From positions 38,335-102,334 of the forward strand of contig NZ_CAACVB010000003.1 of the NCBI RefSeq assembly GCF_900659635.1: a stretch of DNA of 64,000 bases. The letters are read 5' to 3'. The notes below the pieces were generated by a model. That model worked only from the letters and a program-made list of their open reading frames with translations, was not told where the DNA came from and made no database searches. The stretch comes from Actinomadura roseirufa. Its GTDB lineage: Bacteria; Actinomycetota; Actinomycetes; Streptosporangiales; Streptosporangiaceae. This document shows, piece by piece, positions 7,961 through 16,346 of this stretch. The stretch's first letter is position 1; every line of letters starts with the position of its first letter. The translations under genes were made by a program, and so were the position numbers.

Positions 7961-9001
7961 TCATCTGCTCCTTGGGGTGGGCCTGTCGGCATGGTCGCCG
8001 GGGGCTAGTTCGAAGGGTGGGGTCACTTCCGGTAGCTCCGGGGACTCGGCCTGGGCGGGGACCCCGGTCGGGAACGTGGAGGGGTTCGCCGCGCGGGTGA
8101 GTGCCGACGTGGCCTCGTCCAGGGAACCGCCGAACGCCTTCGAGACGGCCTGCAGCGCGGTCGTGACCTCGCTGGGGATGACCCAGAACGTGCTGCCCTC
8201 CCCCTCCGCGAGCTTCGGCAGCGTCTGCAGGTACTGGTAGGCGAGCAGCTTCGGGTCGGGATCGGCGGCGTGGACGGAGGCGAAGACCTGCTCGATCGCC
8301 GCCGACTGGCCCTCGGCCTCCAGGATCGCCGACCGCTTGGCGCCCTCCGCCCGCAGGATCGCCGACTGCTTCTCGCCCTCCGCCGTGAGGATCTTCGACT
8401 GCCGGGCGCCCTCGGCGGTCAGGATCGCGGCGCGCTTCTCCCGCTCGGCGCGCATCTGCTTCTCCATCGCGTCCTTGATCGACCCCGGCGGCTCGATCGC
8501 CTTGATCTCCACCCGGGTCACCCGGATGCCCCACCGGCCCGACGCGTCGTCCAGGACCCCGCGCAGCGCCGTGTTGATCCGGTCGCGGGACGTCAGCGTC
8601 GCCTCCAGGTCGAGGGTGCCGAGGACGTTGCGCAACGTCGTCGCGGTGAGCTGCTCGATCGCCTTGATGTAGTTGACGATCTCGTAGTCCGCCGCGCGCG
8701 GGTCGGTGACCTGGAAGAACAGCACGGTGTCGATGTGCACGACCACGTTGTCCTCGGTGATCACGGGCTGCGCCTTGAACGAGACGACCTGCTCGCGCAG
8801 GTCGATGAGGGACTTCACGCGGTCCACGAACGGGACCACGAAGCTGATCCCCGGCTCCAGCGTGCGGTGGTAGCGGCCGAGGCGCTCCACGTTGCGGGCC
8901 CGCGCCTGCGGCACGATCCACACCGCGCGCAGCACCGCGGTGGCCAGGACGACCGCCCCCGCGATCACGACCACGAGCGCGGCGATGGTGATATCGGTCA
9001 T
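7961..9001 (-). CDS. SPFH-domain slipin/stomatin-type membrane protein (QmcA-like)
   Basis: 346 aa. N-terminal membrane anchor (about 5-28, IAALVVVIAGAVVLATAVL), then an SPFH/band-7 domain (about 30-185: GRYHRTLEPGISFVVPFVD, REQVVSF, TEDNVVVHIDTVLFFQV, and ALRGVLDDASGRWGIRV). An Ala/Glu/Lys-rich coiled coil follows, with repeated ILTAEG and ILRAEG segments (about 190-240). The C-terminus is Pro-rich. Slipins form membrane microdomain scaffolds and commonly pair with NfeD proteins, as here: the ATG overlaps the nfeD stop by 4 bases. Confidence 0.93.
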   Translation of the reverse strand: MTDITIAALVVVIAGAVVLATAVLRAVWIVPQARARNVERLGRYHRTLEPGISFVVPFVDRVKSLIDLREQVVSFKAQPVITEDNVVVHIDTVLFFQVTDPRAADYEIVNYIKAIEQLTATTLRNVLGTLDLEATLTSRDRINTALRGVLDDASGRWGIRVTRVEIKAIEPPGSIKDAMEKQMRAEREKRAAILTAEGARQSKILTAEGEKQSAILRAEGAKRSAILEAEGQSAAIEQVFASVHAADPDPKLLAYQYLQTLPKLAEGEGSTFWVIPSEVTTALQAVSKAFGGSLDEATSALTRAANPSTFPTGVPAQAESPELPEVTPPFELAPGDHADRPTPRSR

Positions 9002-9453
9002 GGTGGCTCCTCATCCCGCCCGTCCGGGAACGGGTACAGCAGGGCCGTGGCGCCCTCGATGGCGAGGACGTCGGCGAGGACCCCCGGCGGAATGACCAGG
9101 TCGGGGTCGTAGGGACGCGCCGTCCACTCCTCGCCGCCGATCCTGGCGCGGCCGCCCGCGCGGCTGACCTCGGTGAGCGTCACGGCCTCGCGGCCGACCA
9201 GCGCGGCGGCGCCGGTCCGCAGCGCGGGCGGCCGCGCGAACTGGCGGCGCGCCAGCGGGCGCACCACGACCAGCCCGGCGACCGCCCAGGCCGCGAACAC
9301 CGCGCCCTGGACGCCGAGCGGCATCCCCAGCGCGCCGGTCAGACCGGCGGCCAGCGCCGCGACGGCCAGCAGCCCGAGCGCCAGGGTCAGCGTGAGAAGT
9401 TCGGCGATCCCGAGCAGCGCCGCCAGCAGCAGCCAGGCGACCCACGCCTCCAT
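8998..9453 (-). CDS. NfeD-family membrane protein
   Basis: 151 aa. Three hydrophobic segments occupy residues 3-80 (AWLLLAALLGIAELLTLTL and two more), and the C-terminal OB-fold-like domain begins near GREAVTLTEVSRAGGRARI and includes EEWTARP. It is the short NfeD form, without the ClpP-like protease domain. Its stop overlaps the slipin start (ATGA), the conserved nfeD-slipin operon in which NfeD partners the SPFH protein in the membrane. Confidence 0.9.
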   Translation of the reverse strand: MEAWVAWLLLAALLGIAELLTLTLALGLLAVAALAAGLTGALGMPLGVQGAVFAAWAVAGLVVVRPLARRQFARPPALRTGAAALVGREAVTLTEVSRAGGRARIGGEEWTARPYDPDLVIPPGVLADVLAIEGATALLYPFPDGRDEEPP

Positions 9454-9603
9454 GACAGCTCCCTGAGGCGGCCGAAAGTCCTCTTTCCCAAGGTAACTCC
9501 GGAAAGGGAATCCGGGCCATGCCCGTCCTTTAAAGAAGGAATGGCGCGGGGGGGTAGGAACGGGCCATCATGGGAAACGGTCCCGTTCACAAGGAGCGTC
9601 TCC

Positions 9604-11826
9604 ATGGGCGAGCGCACGGCCTACCGCACCTGTCCCCTCTGCGAGGCCCTGTGCGGCCTGGAGCTGACCTTGAACCGGGCGGGGGCGGTCACGGCGGTCC
9701 GCGGTGATCGCGAAGACCCGCTCAGCCAGGGGTTCCTCTGTCCCAAGGGCGCGGCGCTCGGCAGCCTCGACGGCGACCCCGACCGGCTCCGCGAGCCCCT
9801 CGTCCGGGACGGCGCCGAGCGCGCCCCGGCGGGCTGGGAAAGCGCATTCGAGATCGTCCGGCGGAACATCGGCGATGTGATCGCGCGATACGGCAAGGAC
9901 GCGGTCGCGGTTTATGTCGGCAATCTCACCGCCCATTCGATCGCGGGACCGCTCTACACGGGCGCCATCGTGAAGGCGATCGGCACCCGCAACCTCTACA
10001 CCGCCAGCACCGCCGACCAGATGCCCAAGCGCGTCAGCGGCGGCCACATGTTCGGCGACCCGCTCGCCGTCCCCGTCCCCGACCTCGACCGCACCGGACA
10101 CCTCCTCATGCTCGGCGCCGACCCGCTGGCGTCCAACGGGAGCCTCTGCTCCGCCCCCGACTTCCGCAGGCGCCTCAAGGCCATCCAGGCGCGCGGCGGC
10201 AAGGTCACGGTCGTGGACCCCCGCCGGACCCGCACGGCCGCCCTCGCCGACGAGCACGTGTTCGTCCGCCCCGGCACGGACGCGTTCCTGCTCATCGCGC
10301 TCGTCCACACGCTGTTCGCCGAGGACCTCCTCACCACCGCCGACCACCTCGCCGGCCGCGTCAACGGCCTGGACGACCTGCGCGCCCTCGCCGTCGACTT
10401 CGCGCCCGAACGCGTCACGGACGTCACCGGCGTCCCCGCCGCGACGATCCGGCGCACCGCCCGCGAACTGGCCGCCGCCCCCCGCGCCGCCGTCTACGGC
10501 CGCGTCGGCACCTGCACCCAGGCGTACGGCACGCTCAACAGCTGGCTCGTGGACGTCCTCAACACGCTCACCGGCAACCTCGACCGCGCGGGCGGCGCCA
10601 TGTTCCCGCGCCCCGCGCACGCCCCGGTGTACCGCCGCAAACGGCCCTTCACCACCGGACGGTGGCGCAGCCGCGTCCGCGGCCTCCCCGAGATCAACGG
10701 CGAGCTGCCGGTGGCCACCCTCGCCGACGAGATCGAGACGCCCGGGGAGGGGCAGATCCGCGGGCTCGTCACCCTCGGCGGCAACCCCGTCCTGTCGGCC
10801 CCCAACGGCGCCCGCCTCGACCGCGCCCTCGCCGGGCTCGACTTCATGGTGAGCGTCGACCCGTACCTGAACGAGACCACCCGGCACGCCCACGTCGTCC
10901 TGCCACCGCCGCGGCCCGTGCAGACACCCCACTACGACATCGCCCTGCTCGGCTTCGCCGTCCGCGACTACGCCCGCTACTCACCGGCCGCCGTGCCGCT
11001 ACCCGGCGGCCGGCCCAGCGAGACCGCGCTACTCGCCCGGCTCGCCGCGCTCGCCGCCGGGACGGACGCCGACCCCGCCGCGCTCGACGAGGCGATCATC
11101 ACCGCGACGCTGGCCCGCGCCGTCGCGCACGACGGGTCGCCCGTGCACGGCCGCGAACCCGACGAGCTGCGCAAGATGCTCGACCCGGGTCCCCTGGCCG
11201 AACAGCGGCTCGACATGATGCTGAGGCTCGGCCCCTACGGCGACGGCTTCGGCGCCGACCCGTCCGGCCTCACCCTCACCCGGCTGCGCACCGAGCACCC
11301 CCACGGCCTCGACCTCGGCCCCCTCAAACCGCGCCTGGACGAGGTGCTGTGCACCACGTCCGGCCGCATCGAGCTATGCCCGCCCACCTTCGCCGCCGAC
11401 GTCGACCGGCTCCATTCGGCGCTGCGCGACGCCCCGCCCACCGGCCTCGTCCTGATCGGCCGCCGCCACCCGCGCTCGGACAACGGCCGGACGCACACCA
11501 CCCCCGAACCGGCGCGCGGCTCCGGTACCTGCACGCTCCAGCTCAACCCCGCCGACGCCGACCGCCTCGGCATCACCGCGGGCGCCACCGTCCGCGTCGT
11601 GTCCCGCACCGGAGCCGTCGAGGCCGTCGCCGAGCCCACCGACACGCTCATGGCGGGCGTCGTCAGCCTCCCCCACGGCTGGGGCCACGACCGCCCCGGC
11701 GCCGCCTCACACCACCCCGTCCTCAGCGCCGTCACCGACGACCACGCGATCGATCCCCTCTCCGGCAACGCCGTCCTCAACGGAGTTCCTGTACTCATTC
11801 AATCTCGGCCCACTGCGCTCGCCTAA
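9604..11826 (+). CDS. Molybdopterin-dependent oxidoreductase (BisC/formate-dehydrogenase-like), 4Fe-4S
   Basis: 740 aa. Start ATG 9604, with AAGGAG upstream. The N-terminal 4Fe-4S site uses Cys10, Cys13, Cys17 and Cys46 (CPLCEALCG, FLCPKG). The molybdopterin domain spans about 55-460, and the dinucleotide-binding barrel lies at about 600-735 (RRHPRSDNGRTHT, LQLNPADADRLGI, GWGHDRPG). At the position of the Mo-ligating Cys/Sec of formate dehydrogenases the sequence reads TADQMP, so Asp138 is the likely ligand. No partner electron-transfer subunit is adjacent. The physiological substrate is unknown. The final residues (VLIQSRPTALA) lie inside a repeat also found at another gene end. Confidence 0.88.
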   Translation: MGERTAYRTCPLCEALCGLELTLNRAGAVTAVRGDREDPLSQGFLCPKGAALGSLDGDPDRLREPLVRDGAERAPAGWESAFEIVRRNIGDVIARYGKDAVAVYVGNLTAHSIAGPLYTGAIVKAIGTRNLYTASTADQMPKRVSGGHMFGDPLAVPVPDLDRTGHLLMLGADPLASNGSLCSAPDFRRRLKAIQARGGKVTVVDPRRTRTAALADEHVFVRPGTDAFLLIALVHTLFAEDLLTTADHLAGRVNGLDDLRALAVDFAPERVTDVTGVPAATIRRTARELAAAPRAAVYGRVGTCTQAYGTLNSWLVDVLNTLTGNLDRAGGAMFPRPAHAPVYRRKRPFTTGRWRSRVRGLPEINGELPVATLADEIETPGEGQIRGLVTLGGNPVLSAPNGARLDRALAGLDFMVSVDPYLNETTRHAHVVLPPPRPVQTPHYDIALLGFAVRDYARYSPAAVPLPGGRPSETALLARLAALAAGTDADPAALDEAIITATLARAVAHDGSPVHGREPDELRKMLDPGPLAEQRLDMMLRLGPYGDGFGADPSGLTLTRLRTEHPHGLDLGPLKPRLDEVLCTTSGRIELCPPTFAADVDRLHSALRDAPPTGLVLIGRRHPRSDNGRTHTTPEPARGSGTCTLQLNPADADRLGITAGATVRVVSRTGAVEAVAEPTDTLMAGVVSLPHGWGHDRPGAASHHPVLSAVTDDHAIDPLSGNAVLNGVPVLIQSRPTALA

Positions 11827-11867
11827 CGGCTCGCTTCGTGACCGATCTTGGTGCGAGCGCGAATCGC
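11789..11867 (+). repeat. Dispersed 3'-end repeat, copy A
   Basis: This segment carries GTACTCATT, a GCTCGCCT-ACGGCTCG block and TGCGAGCGCGAATCGC in the same order and spacing as 27806-27886. Here it contains the last 12 codons and the stop of the molybdopterin oxidoreductase; in the other copy it contains the end of the FUSC-family gene. The unrelated proteins therefore share their 3' DNA. Confidence 0.7.
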
Positions 11868-12404
11868 TTCGCGATCTTCCCGGCGGGGCTCGCCTCCGGC
11901 ATCGCCCCGCCGCTCAGGTAGCGCGCTCGCGTGATGGCTCAGGTCGCCACTTCACATGCCACTCCACACGATCTTGGCCCCGGCTATGCCTCACTTCTGC
12001 TGGGCACGCGCTCGTGTGCACGCCGTGGTCGCTCTTTACGTCTACCCCGCGCGGCTTCGCATCCAGGTTCGCCCCTGCTGGGGACGTCACGTTCTCGGTG
12101 TGGGGCGGGACGTGGCGGGGCGGTCGTGTGGTGGGTGGGTGGGCGGGGGTGTCTCGGCTTGGTGGCTCGGGGTCTGGGCGGGGGTTGGTTTAGGGGGTCA
12201 GACCTGCAGGTAGGTATTCCTCGCCGTGGGCACGGGCCGCCGCCGCGCGCGACGCCCCGGGGATCGCGGGGCCGCAGGAGGGCCCTCCCCCGGGTGGCCG
12301 CCGGAGGACGCGGCGGCTAGGGTCGCAGGTACGCCCAATTACGGCCGTCTCTAACTGAACCGGACGCAACGATCTGAACCGGAGGCACGCACCCGAGGAG
12401 GGAC
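11868..12404. other. Gene-free interval of about 540 bases with a G-quadruplex motif
   Basis: No credible coding frame is seen. The first part (about 11940-12100) has mixed composition. The second part is strongly G-rich on the plus strand, including three GGG runs and a GGGGG run separated by single bases at 12133-12149, a short-loop quadruplex motif. The stretch ends with the ribosome-binding region of the Rieske gene. No terminator with a T-run was found. Confidence 0.6.
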
Positions 12405-13322
12405 ATGAACCGACGGGCGAGCAACATCTTCCGGCGGACCGGGCCGCAGGCCTCACAGCGGCTGGTGGACGCGACCGAGGGCCTTGAGCACGCCAGCGGG
12501 CTCGACCGCGTGATCGGCGTGCTCTCGGGCGCCGTGCGAAGGACGCTGCGGCCCGGGCCCGTCAAGGACGCGCTGCACGGCGTCCCGGCCGGGCACCCCG
12601 CGCACCCGCCGCTCACCGACGTCCCGATGGGCTGCTGGATCTCCGCCGCCGTCCTCGACCTGATGCCCGGCACCCGGCGCGCCTCGCAGGCCCTCGTGGC
12701 CGTGGGCCTGGCGGGGGCCGTGCCGGCGGCGCTCACCGGCCTAGCCGACTGGTCGGCGCTCCACCGCGAACAGCAGCGGGTCGGCCTCGTCCACGCGGCG
12801 GGCACCGCCACCGCGAGCGTGCTGTACTCGGCGTCGCTCGTGGCCCGCTCCCAGGGCCGCGACGGCGCGGGACGGGCGTTCGGATTCGCCGGGCTCACCG
12901 CGCTCATGGCCGGCGGCTACCTGGGCGGGCACCTGGCGTTCCGGCAGGCCGCCGGCGCCAGCCACGCCGACCAGGTCGCGCACCTCGTCGGCCTCGGCTG
13001 GCACGACCTGTGCCCCGCCGACGACCTGCCGGACGGCTGGCCGGTGCACCGCCGCCTCGGCTACATCAGCCTGTTCGTGCTGCGCTCGGGCGACGAGATC
13101 CACGTCCTCGCCGACCGGTGCAGCCACCTCGCCGGCCCGCTGCACCAGGGCCGCATCGTCACCGACGACGCCGCCGAGGCGTGCGTCGTCTGCCCCTGGC
13201 ACGGCAGCACGTTCCGGGTCAGGGACGGCTCGGTCGTGCACGGGCCCGCCACCGGCCGCCAGCCCGTGTTCGAGTCCCGCGTGACCGACGAGGGGCTCGT
13301 CCAGGTCCGGCCGCTGGGCTGA
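12405..13322 (+). CDS. DUF2231 membrane domain fused to Rieske [2Fe-2S] domain
   Basis: 305 aa, ATG with GAGGAGGG upstream. Residues about 60-190 form a DUF2231-type integral membrane region (HGVPAGHPAHPPLTDVPMG, then four hydrophobic helices). Residues about 200-303 are a Rieske domain with the cluster motifs CSHLAGPLHQG and CPWHGSTF (two Cys and two His). Electron transfer at the inner face of the membrane is likely; partners are unknown. The fusion is a recurrent actinobacterial architecture. Both cluster motifs are intact. Confidence 0.9.
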   Translation: MNRRASNIFRRTGPQASQRLVDATEGLEHASGLDRVIGVLSGAVRRTLRPGPVKDALHGVPAGHPAHPPLTDVPMGCWISAAVLDLMPGTRRASQALVAVGLAGAVPAALTGLADWSALHREQQRVGLVHAAGTATASVLYSASLVARSQGRDGAGRAFGFAGLTALMAGGYLGGHLAFRQAAGASHADQVAHLVGLGWHDLCPADDLPDGWPVHRRLGYISLFVLRSGDEIHVLADRCSHLAGPLHQGRIVTDDAAEACVVCPWHGSTFRVRDGSVVHGPATGRQPVFESRVTDEGLVQVRPLG

Positions 13323-13361
13323 CCGAGGTTTCGGTCACCGACCCCGGTTTCGGTCAGGTCG
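13321..13361. terminator. Putative terminator between convergent genes
   Basis: Two adjacent GACC-rich/TTTCGGTC hairpin halves (GACCGAGGTTTCGGTC then GACCCCGGTTTCGGTC) lie between the Rieske gene and the leftward 82-codon gene. The direct repetition and internal complementarity fit a terminator serving convergent transcripts. There is no long T-run. Confidence 0.45.
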
Positions 13362-13602
13362 GCCCGGTGTCGTCGGCGTGCGGCTCGTCGGCGATGGGGT
13401 ACTCGACGAGCGCCAGCACCCGGCTCGCCATGAACCGGGCCGTCCGGACGGGACTGCCCGTCCGGGTGACCTCGCTGACCTCCACCACCCCGCGCCGGTT
13501 CGCCACCTCCACGCGGCGCCCGGCCCGGCTCGCGACGACCTCGTACGTCCGCGATCCCTCGCCCCCGGCGTCGATCACGATCTCGACCCTGTCGCCCTTC
13601 AT
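13354..13602 (-). CDS. Small hypothetical protein behind a LexA-type box
   Basis: 82 aa, ATG at 13602 with GGAGG 9 bases upstream. The sequence (MKGDRVEIVIDAGGEG, RTYEVVASRAGRRVEVANR, GVVEVSEV, ARFMASRVLALVE) looks like a compact beta-rich domain with a C-terminal helix. No domain is recognised. Its promoter region contains a LexA-type palindrome (13622-13637) with TATAAG beside it, so induction by DNA damage is likely. Its role in the SOS response, if any, is unknown. Confidence 0.75.
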   Translation of the reverse strand: MKGDRVEIVIDAGGEGSRTYEVVASRAGRRVEVANRRGVVEVSEVTRTGSPVRTARFMASRVLALVEYPIADEPHADDTGPT

Positions 13603-13621
13603 CGGCGCGAACCTCCGATAG

Positions 13622-13637
13622 TCGAACGTATATTCGA
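13622..13637 (-). promoter_or_regulatory. LexA-type SOS box
   Basis: On the minus strand the site reads TCGAATATACGTTCGA: TCGAA(T) and GTTCGA half-sites flanking four bases, one base from the actinobacterial consensus TCGAAC-N4-GTTCGA. TATAAG, a good -10 hexamer, directly precedes it (13639-13644), and the ribosome-binding site follows, so a bound repressor would cover the transcription start. Confidence 0.7.
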
Positions 13638-13702
13638 CTTATACCCCGCGGCGAGGTCGGCGAACCCTGTGCGGGGCCGCCGCGGAACCCGGAAAGTGCT
13701 GG

Positions 13703-14473
13703 TCAGCGCAGCAGGTTGACGATCGCGACGAGCCCCACGGCGACGATCACGCAGCGCAGCACCAGCGGCGGGATGCGCCGCCCCGCCCGCGCGCCGAGCA
13801 GCCCGCCGACCGTCGACCCGGCGGCGATCAGCAGCACCGCCCCCCAGTCGATGCGCGTGTCCGCGACGATCGACATCGTGATGAACAGGACGGCCGCCGA
13901 CCCGTTCACGATCGCCGACAGGACGTTCTTGGCCGCGTTCAACCGCTGCAGGTCGTCGTCCAGCGCGATGCCGAGCAGCGCGATCAGCACGATGCCCTGC
14001 GCCGCGCCGAAGTAGCCGCCGTACATGCCCGCGAGCAGGACCCCGGCCCACAGCCAGGGGCCGCCGTGCGGGCGGTGCTCGCCCTCCCGGCGGCGCAGCA
14101 TCCAGCTCTGCAACCGGGGCTGGAGCACCACCAGGACCAGCGCGACCACGATCAGCGCCGGGACGATGACCTTGAACGCCCCGGCCGGCAGGCCGAGCAG
14201 CAGCAGCCCGCCGATCACCGCGCCGGCCAGCGACGCGCTGCCGAGCCGCAGCAGCCGCTCGCGCTGCCCCTTCAGCTCGTTGCGGTACCCGTACGCGCCG
14301 GTCACCCCGCCGGGGACGAGCCCGATGTTGTTCGACACGTTCGCCACGACCGGCACGTATCCGAGGGCCAGCAGCGTCGGGAACGTGATCAAGGAGCCCG
14401 AGCCGACGATCGTGTTGATGCCCCCGGCGGCGACTCCGGCCGCGAACACCGCGACCGCGTCCCACACGTCCAA
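13703..14473 (-). CDS. TauE/SafE-family anion permease (DUF81)
   Basis: 256 aa with about eight hydrophobic segments. It opens with VAVFAAGVAAGGINTIVGSGSLITFPTLL-like sequence, the first of two family half-repeats, and the second half contains YGGYFGAAQGIVLIALLG. TauE/SafE proteins export or import sulfite, sulfonates or related organic anions. No sulfur-metabolism gene is adjacent, so the substrate is open. It is a single gene, well separated from its neighbours. Confidence 0.9.
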   Translation of the reverse strand: MDVWDAVAVFAAGVAAGGINTIVGSGSLITFPTLLALGYVPVVANVSNNIGLVPGGVTGAYGYRNELKGQRERLLRLGSASLAGAVIGGLLLLGLPAGAFKVIVPALIVVALVLVVLQPRLQSWMLRRREGEHRPHGGPWLWAGVLLAGMYGGYFGAAQGIVLIALLGIALDDDLQRLNAAKNVLSAIVNGSAAVLFITMSIVADTRIDWGAVLLIAAGSTVGGLLGARAGRRIPPLVLRCVIVAVGLVAIVNLLR

Positions 14474-14576
14474 GTCCGCCCCATCCGCGCGCTACGAGTT
14501 CTGAACAGCGCTCACGATGGTAGAGACCGGGCGGTACGAAACCCCGCGCGGGGGTGCCCGGAACGTCCGAAAGGGG

Positions 14577-15365
14577 TCAGCGGGCGGCGCGGGCGTACCA
14601 CCGGCCGTTCTGCCGGTCGACCTCCAGCGGCAACCCGAAACACGACGTCAGATGCTCACCGGTGAACACCTCGTCCACCTTGCCCTGCGCGACGACCTCG
14701 CCCTTGCGCAGCAGCAGCGCGTGGGTGAAGCCGTCCGGGACCTCCTCCACGTGGTGCGTCACCATCACCATCGTGGGCGCGCCGGGGTCGTCGGCGAGCG
14801 CGCCGAGCCGGGCCACCAGGTCCTCACGGCCGCCGAGGTCGAGGCCCGCGGCCGGCTCGTCCAGCAGCAGCAGCTCCGGGTCGGGCATCAGCGCGCGGGC
14901 GATCTGCACCCGCTTGCGCTCCCCCTCCGACAGCGTGCCGAAGGTGCGGCGCAGCAGGTCGGCGCAGCCCAGCGCGTCCAGCAGCTCGACCGCCCGGGTC
15001 ACGTCGGTGGAGTCGTACTCCTCCTGCCAGCGCCCGAGGATCGCGTACGAGCCCGTCAGGACCAGGTCGATGACCTTCTCGCCCTCCGGGACCTTCTGCG
15101 CCAGCGCCGAGCTCGCCAGGCCGATGCGCGGCCTCAGCTCGAACACGTCGGTGCGGCCGATCTCCTCCTCCAGCACCTCGACCGAACCCTCGGTCGGATG
15201 CAGCAGCGTCGCGGCGATCTGGAGCAGCGTCGTCTTGCCCGCCCCGTTCGGGCCGACGATCACCCATCGCTCGTCCTCGTCCACGGTCCACGTGACGTCG
15301 CGCAGGAGGGTGGCCCCCTCGCGCCTGACCCCGACTCCGCGGAGCTGAAGTACCTCGCCGGCCAT
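14577..15365 (-). CDS. Stand-alone ABC transporter ATP-binding protein
   Basis: 262 aa. The ATG at 15365 (MAGEVLQLRGVGV) is preferred over an in-frame extension to 15461. All nucleotide-binding motifs are present: Walker A GPNGAGKTT, signature LSEGERKRVQIARAL, Walker B ELLLLDEP, and the switch His in VTHHVEE. The protein most resembles ModF/FecE-like ATPases. No permease or binding protein lies next to it, so it may act with components elsewhere or as a regulatory ATPase. Confidence 0.88.
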   Translation of the reverse strand: MAGEVLQLRGVGVRREGATLLRDVTWTVDEDERWVIVGPNGAGKTTLLQIAATLLHPTEGSVEVLEEEIGRTDVFELRPRIGLASSALAQKVPEGEKVIDLVLTGSYAILGRWQEEYDSTDVTRAVELLDALGCADLLRRTFGTLSEGERKRVQIARALMPDPELLLLDEPAAGLDLGGREDLVARLGALADDPGAPTMVMVTHHVEEVPDGFTHALLLRKGEVVAQGKVDEVFTGEHLTSCFGLPLEVDRQNGRWYARAAR

Positions 15366-15541
15366 AGCGCGCCTTCGTCCCCAATCCCGCAATCCAGGTG
15401 GTGCGTTCTCCAGAAGAGAACCTATGTGATTCCCGCGCCGCGTGGCCCCCCGGCCTCCCATCGGATCGCCGCCCGATGGCGCCGGCGACGGGAGCGCTTA
15501 TGGTGGATCGCATGCCCACTAGGGGATTTGCTGGGGACGAG

Positions 15542-16297
15542 ATGAGCAAGGACGTGGCGACCGCGCTGGTCGCCTGGGGGAACGCGTGGCTGACCGGGCA
15601 CGTCGGCCTGGACGAGGCCGTCGACGCCGTCGAGAAGTCCGCGGGGCCGCAGATCCTCGGCGGCGCGCCCGTCGAGGTGCCGCTCCGCCGCGGCCTCGGT
15701 GACCTGCGGGTCGGCGGCATGACCGGGTTCCGGCTGGCCCTGCCCGAGGCGGGCGACCCCCTCGGGCTGACCGGCCCGCCGGACTTCAACCGCGCCGCCA
15801 TCGAGGCGGGCGCCGGCGTCGTCGCCGTCCTCGGGAACCGCGCCACCGGCCTGGTCCCCGCCGAGGACCGGCGCGGCTCGTCCTACGTCGGCGTGCGCTG
15901 GGCGGTCTGGAACGCCTCCGCCGGGCTGCCGGACGTGCCGTCGCTCGCCGACGCCGACCGGCAGCTCACCCTGGCGATGCGCGAGGCCACCGAGGCGCTG
16001 CTGACCGTGGACGACGTGTCGGGCCCGCCGCCGGAGATCGCCGGCGCGCTGGTCGACCTGCGCGATCCCGACCGCGGCGACCACCCGCTCGCCCCGGGCT
16101 ACCCGCAACGGGCGCACCGCGTCGCGGCCCTCGCCGGACGGCTGTCCCTCGTCGTGGACCTTGCCCGGAGGATGGATGATCGTGGCCTGACCGCGGATCA
16201 GATGTTTCGCCGTGGTGAGGCGCTGCGTCTGCTGGACCGTGCCGTCCGGCGGGCCCTGGTCGCGGCCTGCAACAGCGCGTTCGATCCCGTCCCATGA
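15542..16297 (+). CDS. Conserved actinobacterial hypothetical protein, 251 aa
   Basis: Start ATG 15542 (MSKDVATALVAWGNAWL), with GGGGAC just upstream; in-frame ATGs at 15500 and 15512 would add 14 or 10 residues. The protein is alpha/beta-looking and soluble, with RRGLGDLRVGGMTGFRLALP, AGVVAVLGNRATGLVPAED and a C-terminal helical half (RVAALAGRLSLVVDLARRM). No catalytic motif is recognised. It faces the RDD gene across a shared terminator. I recall similar proteins as unannotated single genes in related genomes but assign no function. Confidence 0.75.
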   Translation: MSKDVATALVAWGNAWLTGHVGLDEAVDAVEKSAGPQILGGAPVEVPLRRGLGDLRVGGMTGFRLALPEAGDPLGLTGPPDFNRAAIEAGAGVVAVLGNRATGLVPAEDRRGSSYVGVRWAVWNASAGLPDVPSLADADRQLTLAMREATEALLTVDDVSGPPPEIAGALVDLRDPDRGDHPLAPGYPQRAHRVAALAGRLSLVVDLARRMDDRGLTADQMFRRGEALRLLDRAVRRALVAACNSAFDPVP

Positions 16298-16301
16298 CAA
16301 A

Positions 16302-16329
16302 GCGGGGCGCCCCCGAGGGGACACCCCGC
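16302..16329. terminator. Bidirectional terminator hairpin
   Basis: GCGGGG (16302-16307) pairs with CCCCGC (16324-16329), with an inner CCCC-GA-GGGG stem. It is placed between the ends of two convergent genes. Confidence 0.7.
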
Positions 16330-16346
16330 CTCAAGCCGCCGCCCGG

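Noticed and set aside
10662..11921. A 419-codon frame inside the molybdopterin-oxidoreductase gene, same strand
   Set aside because: Almost entirely Arg/Pro; a shifted reading of the real gene.
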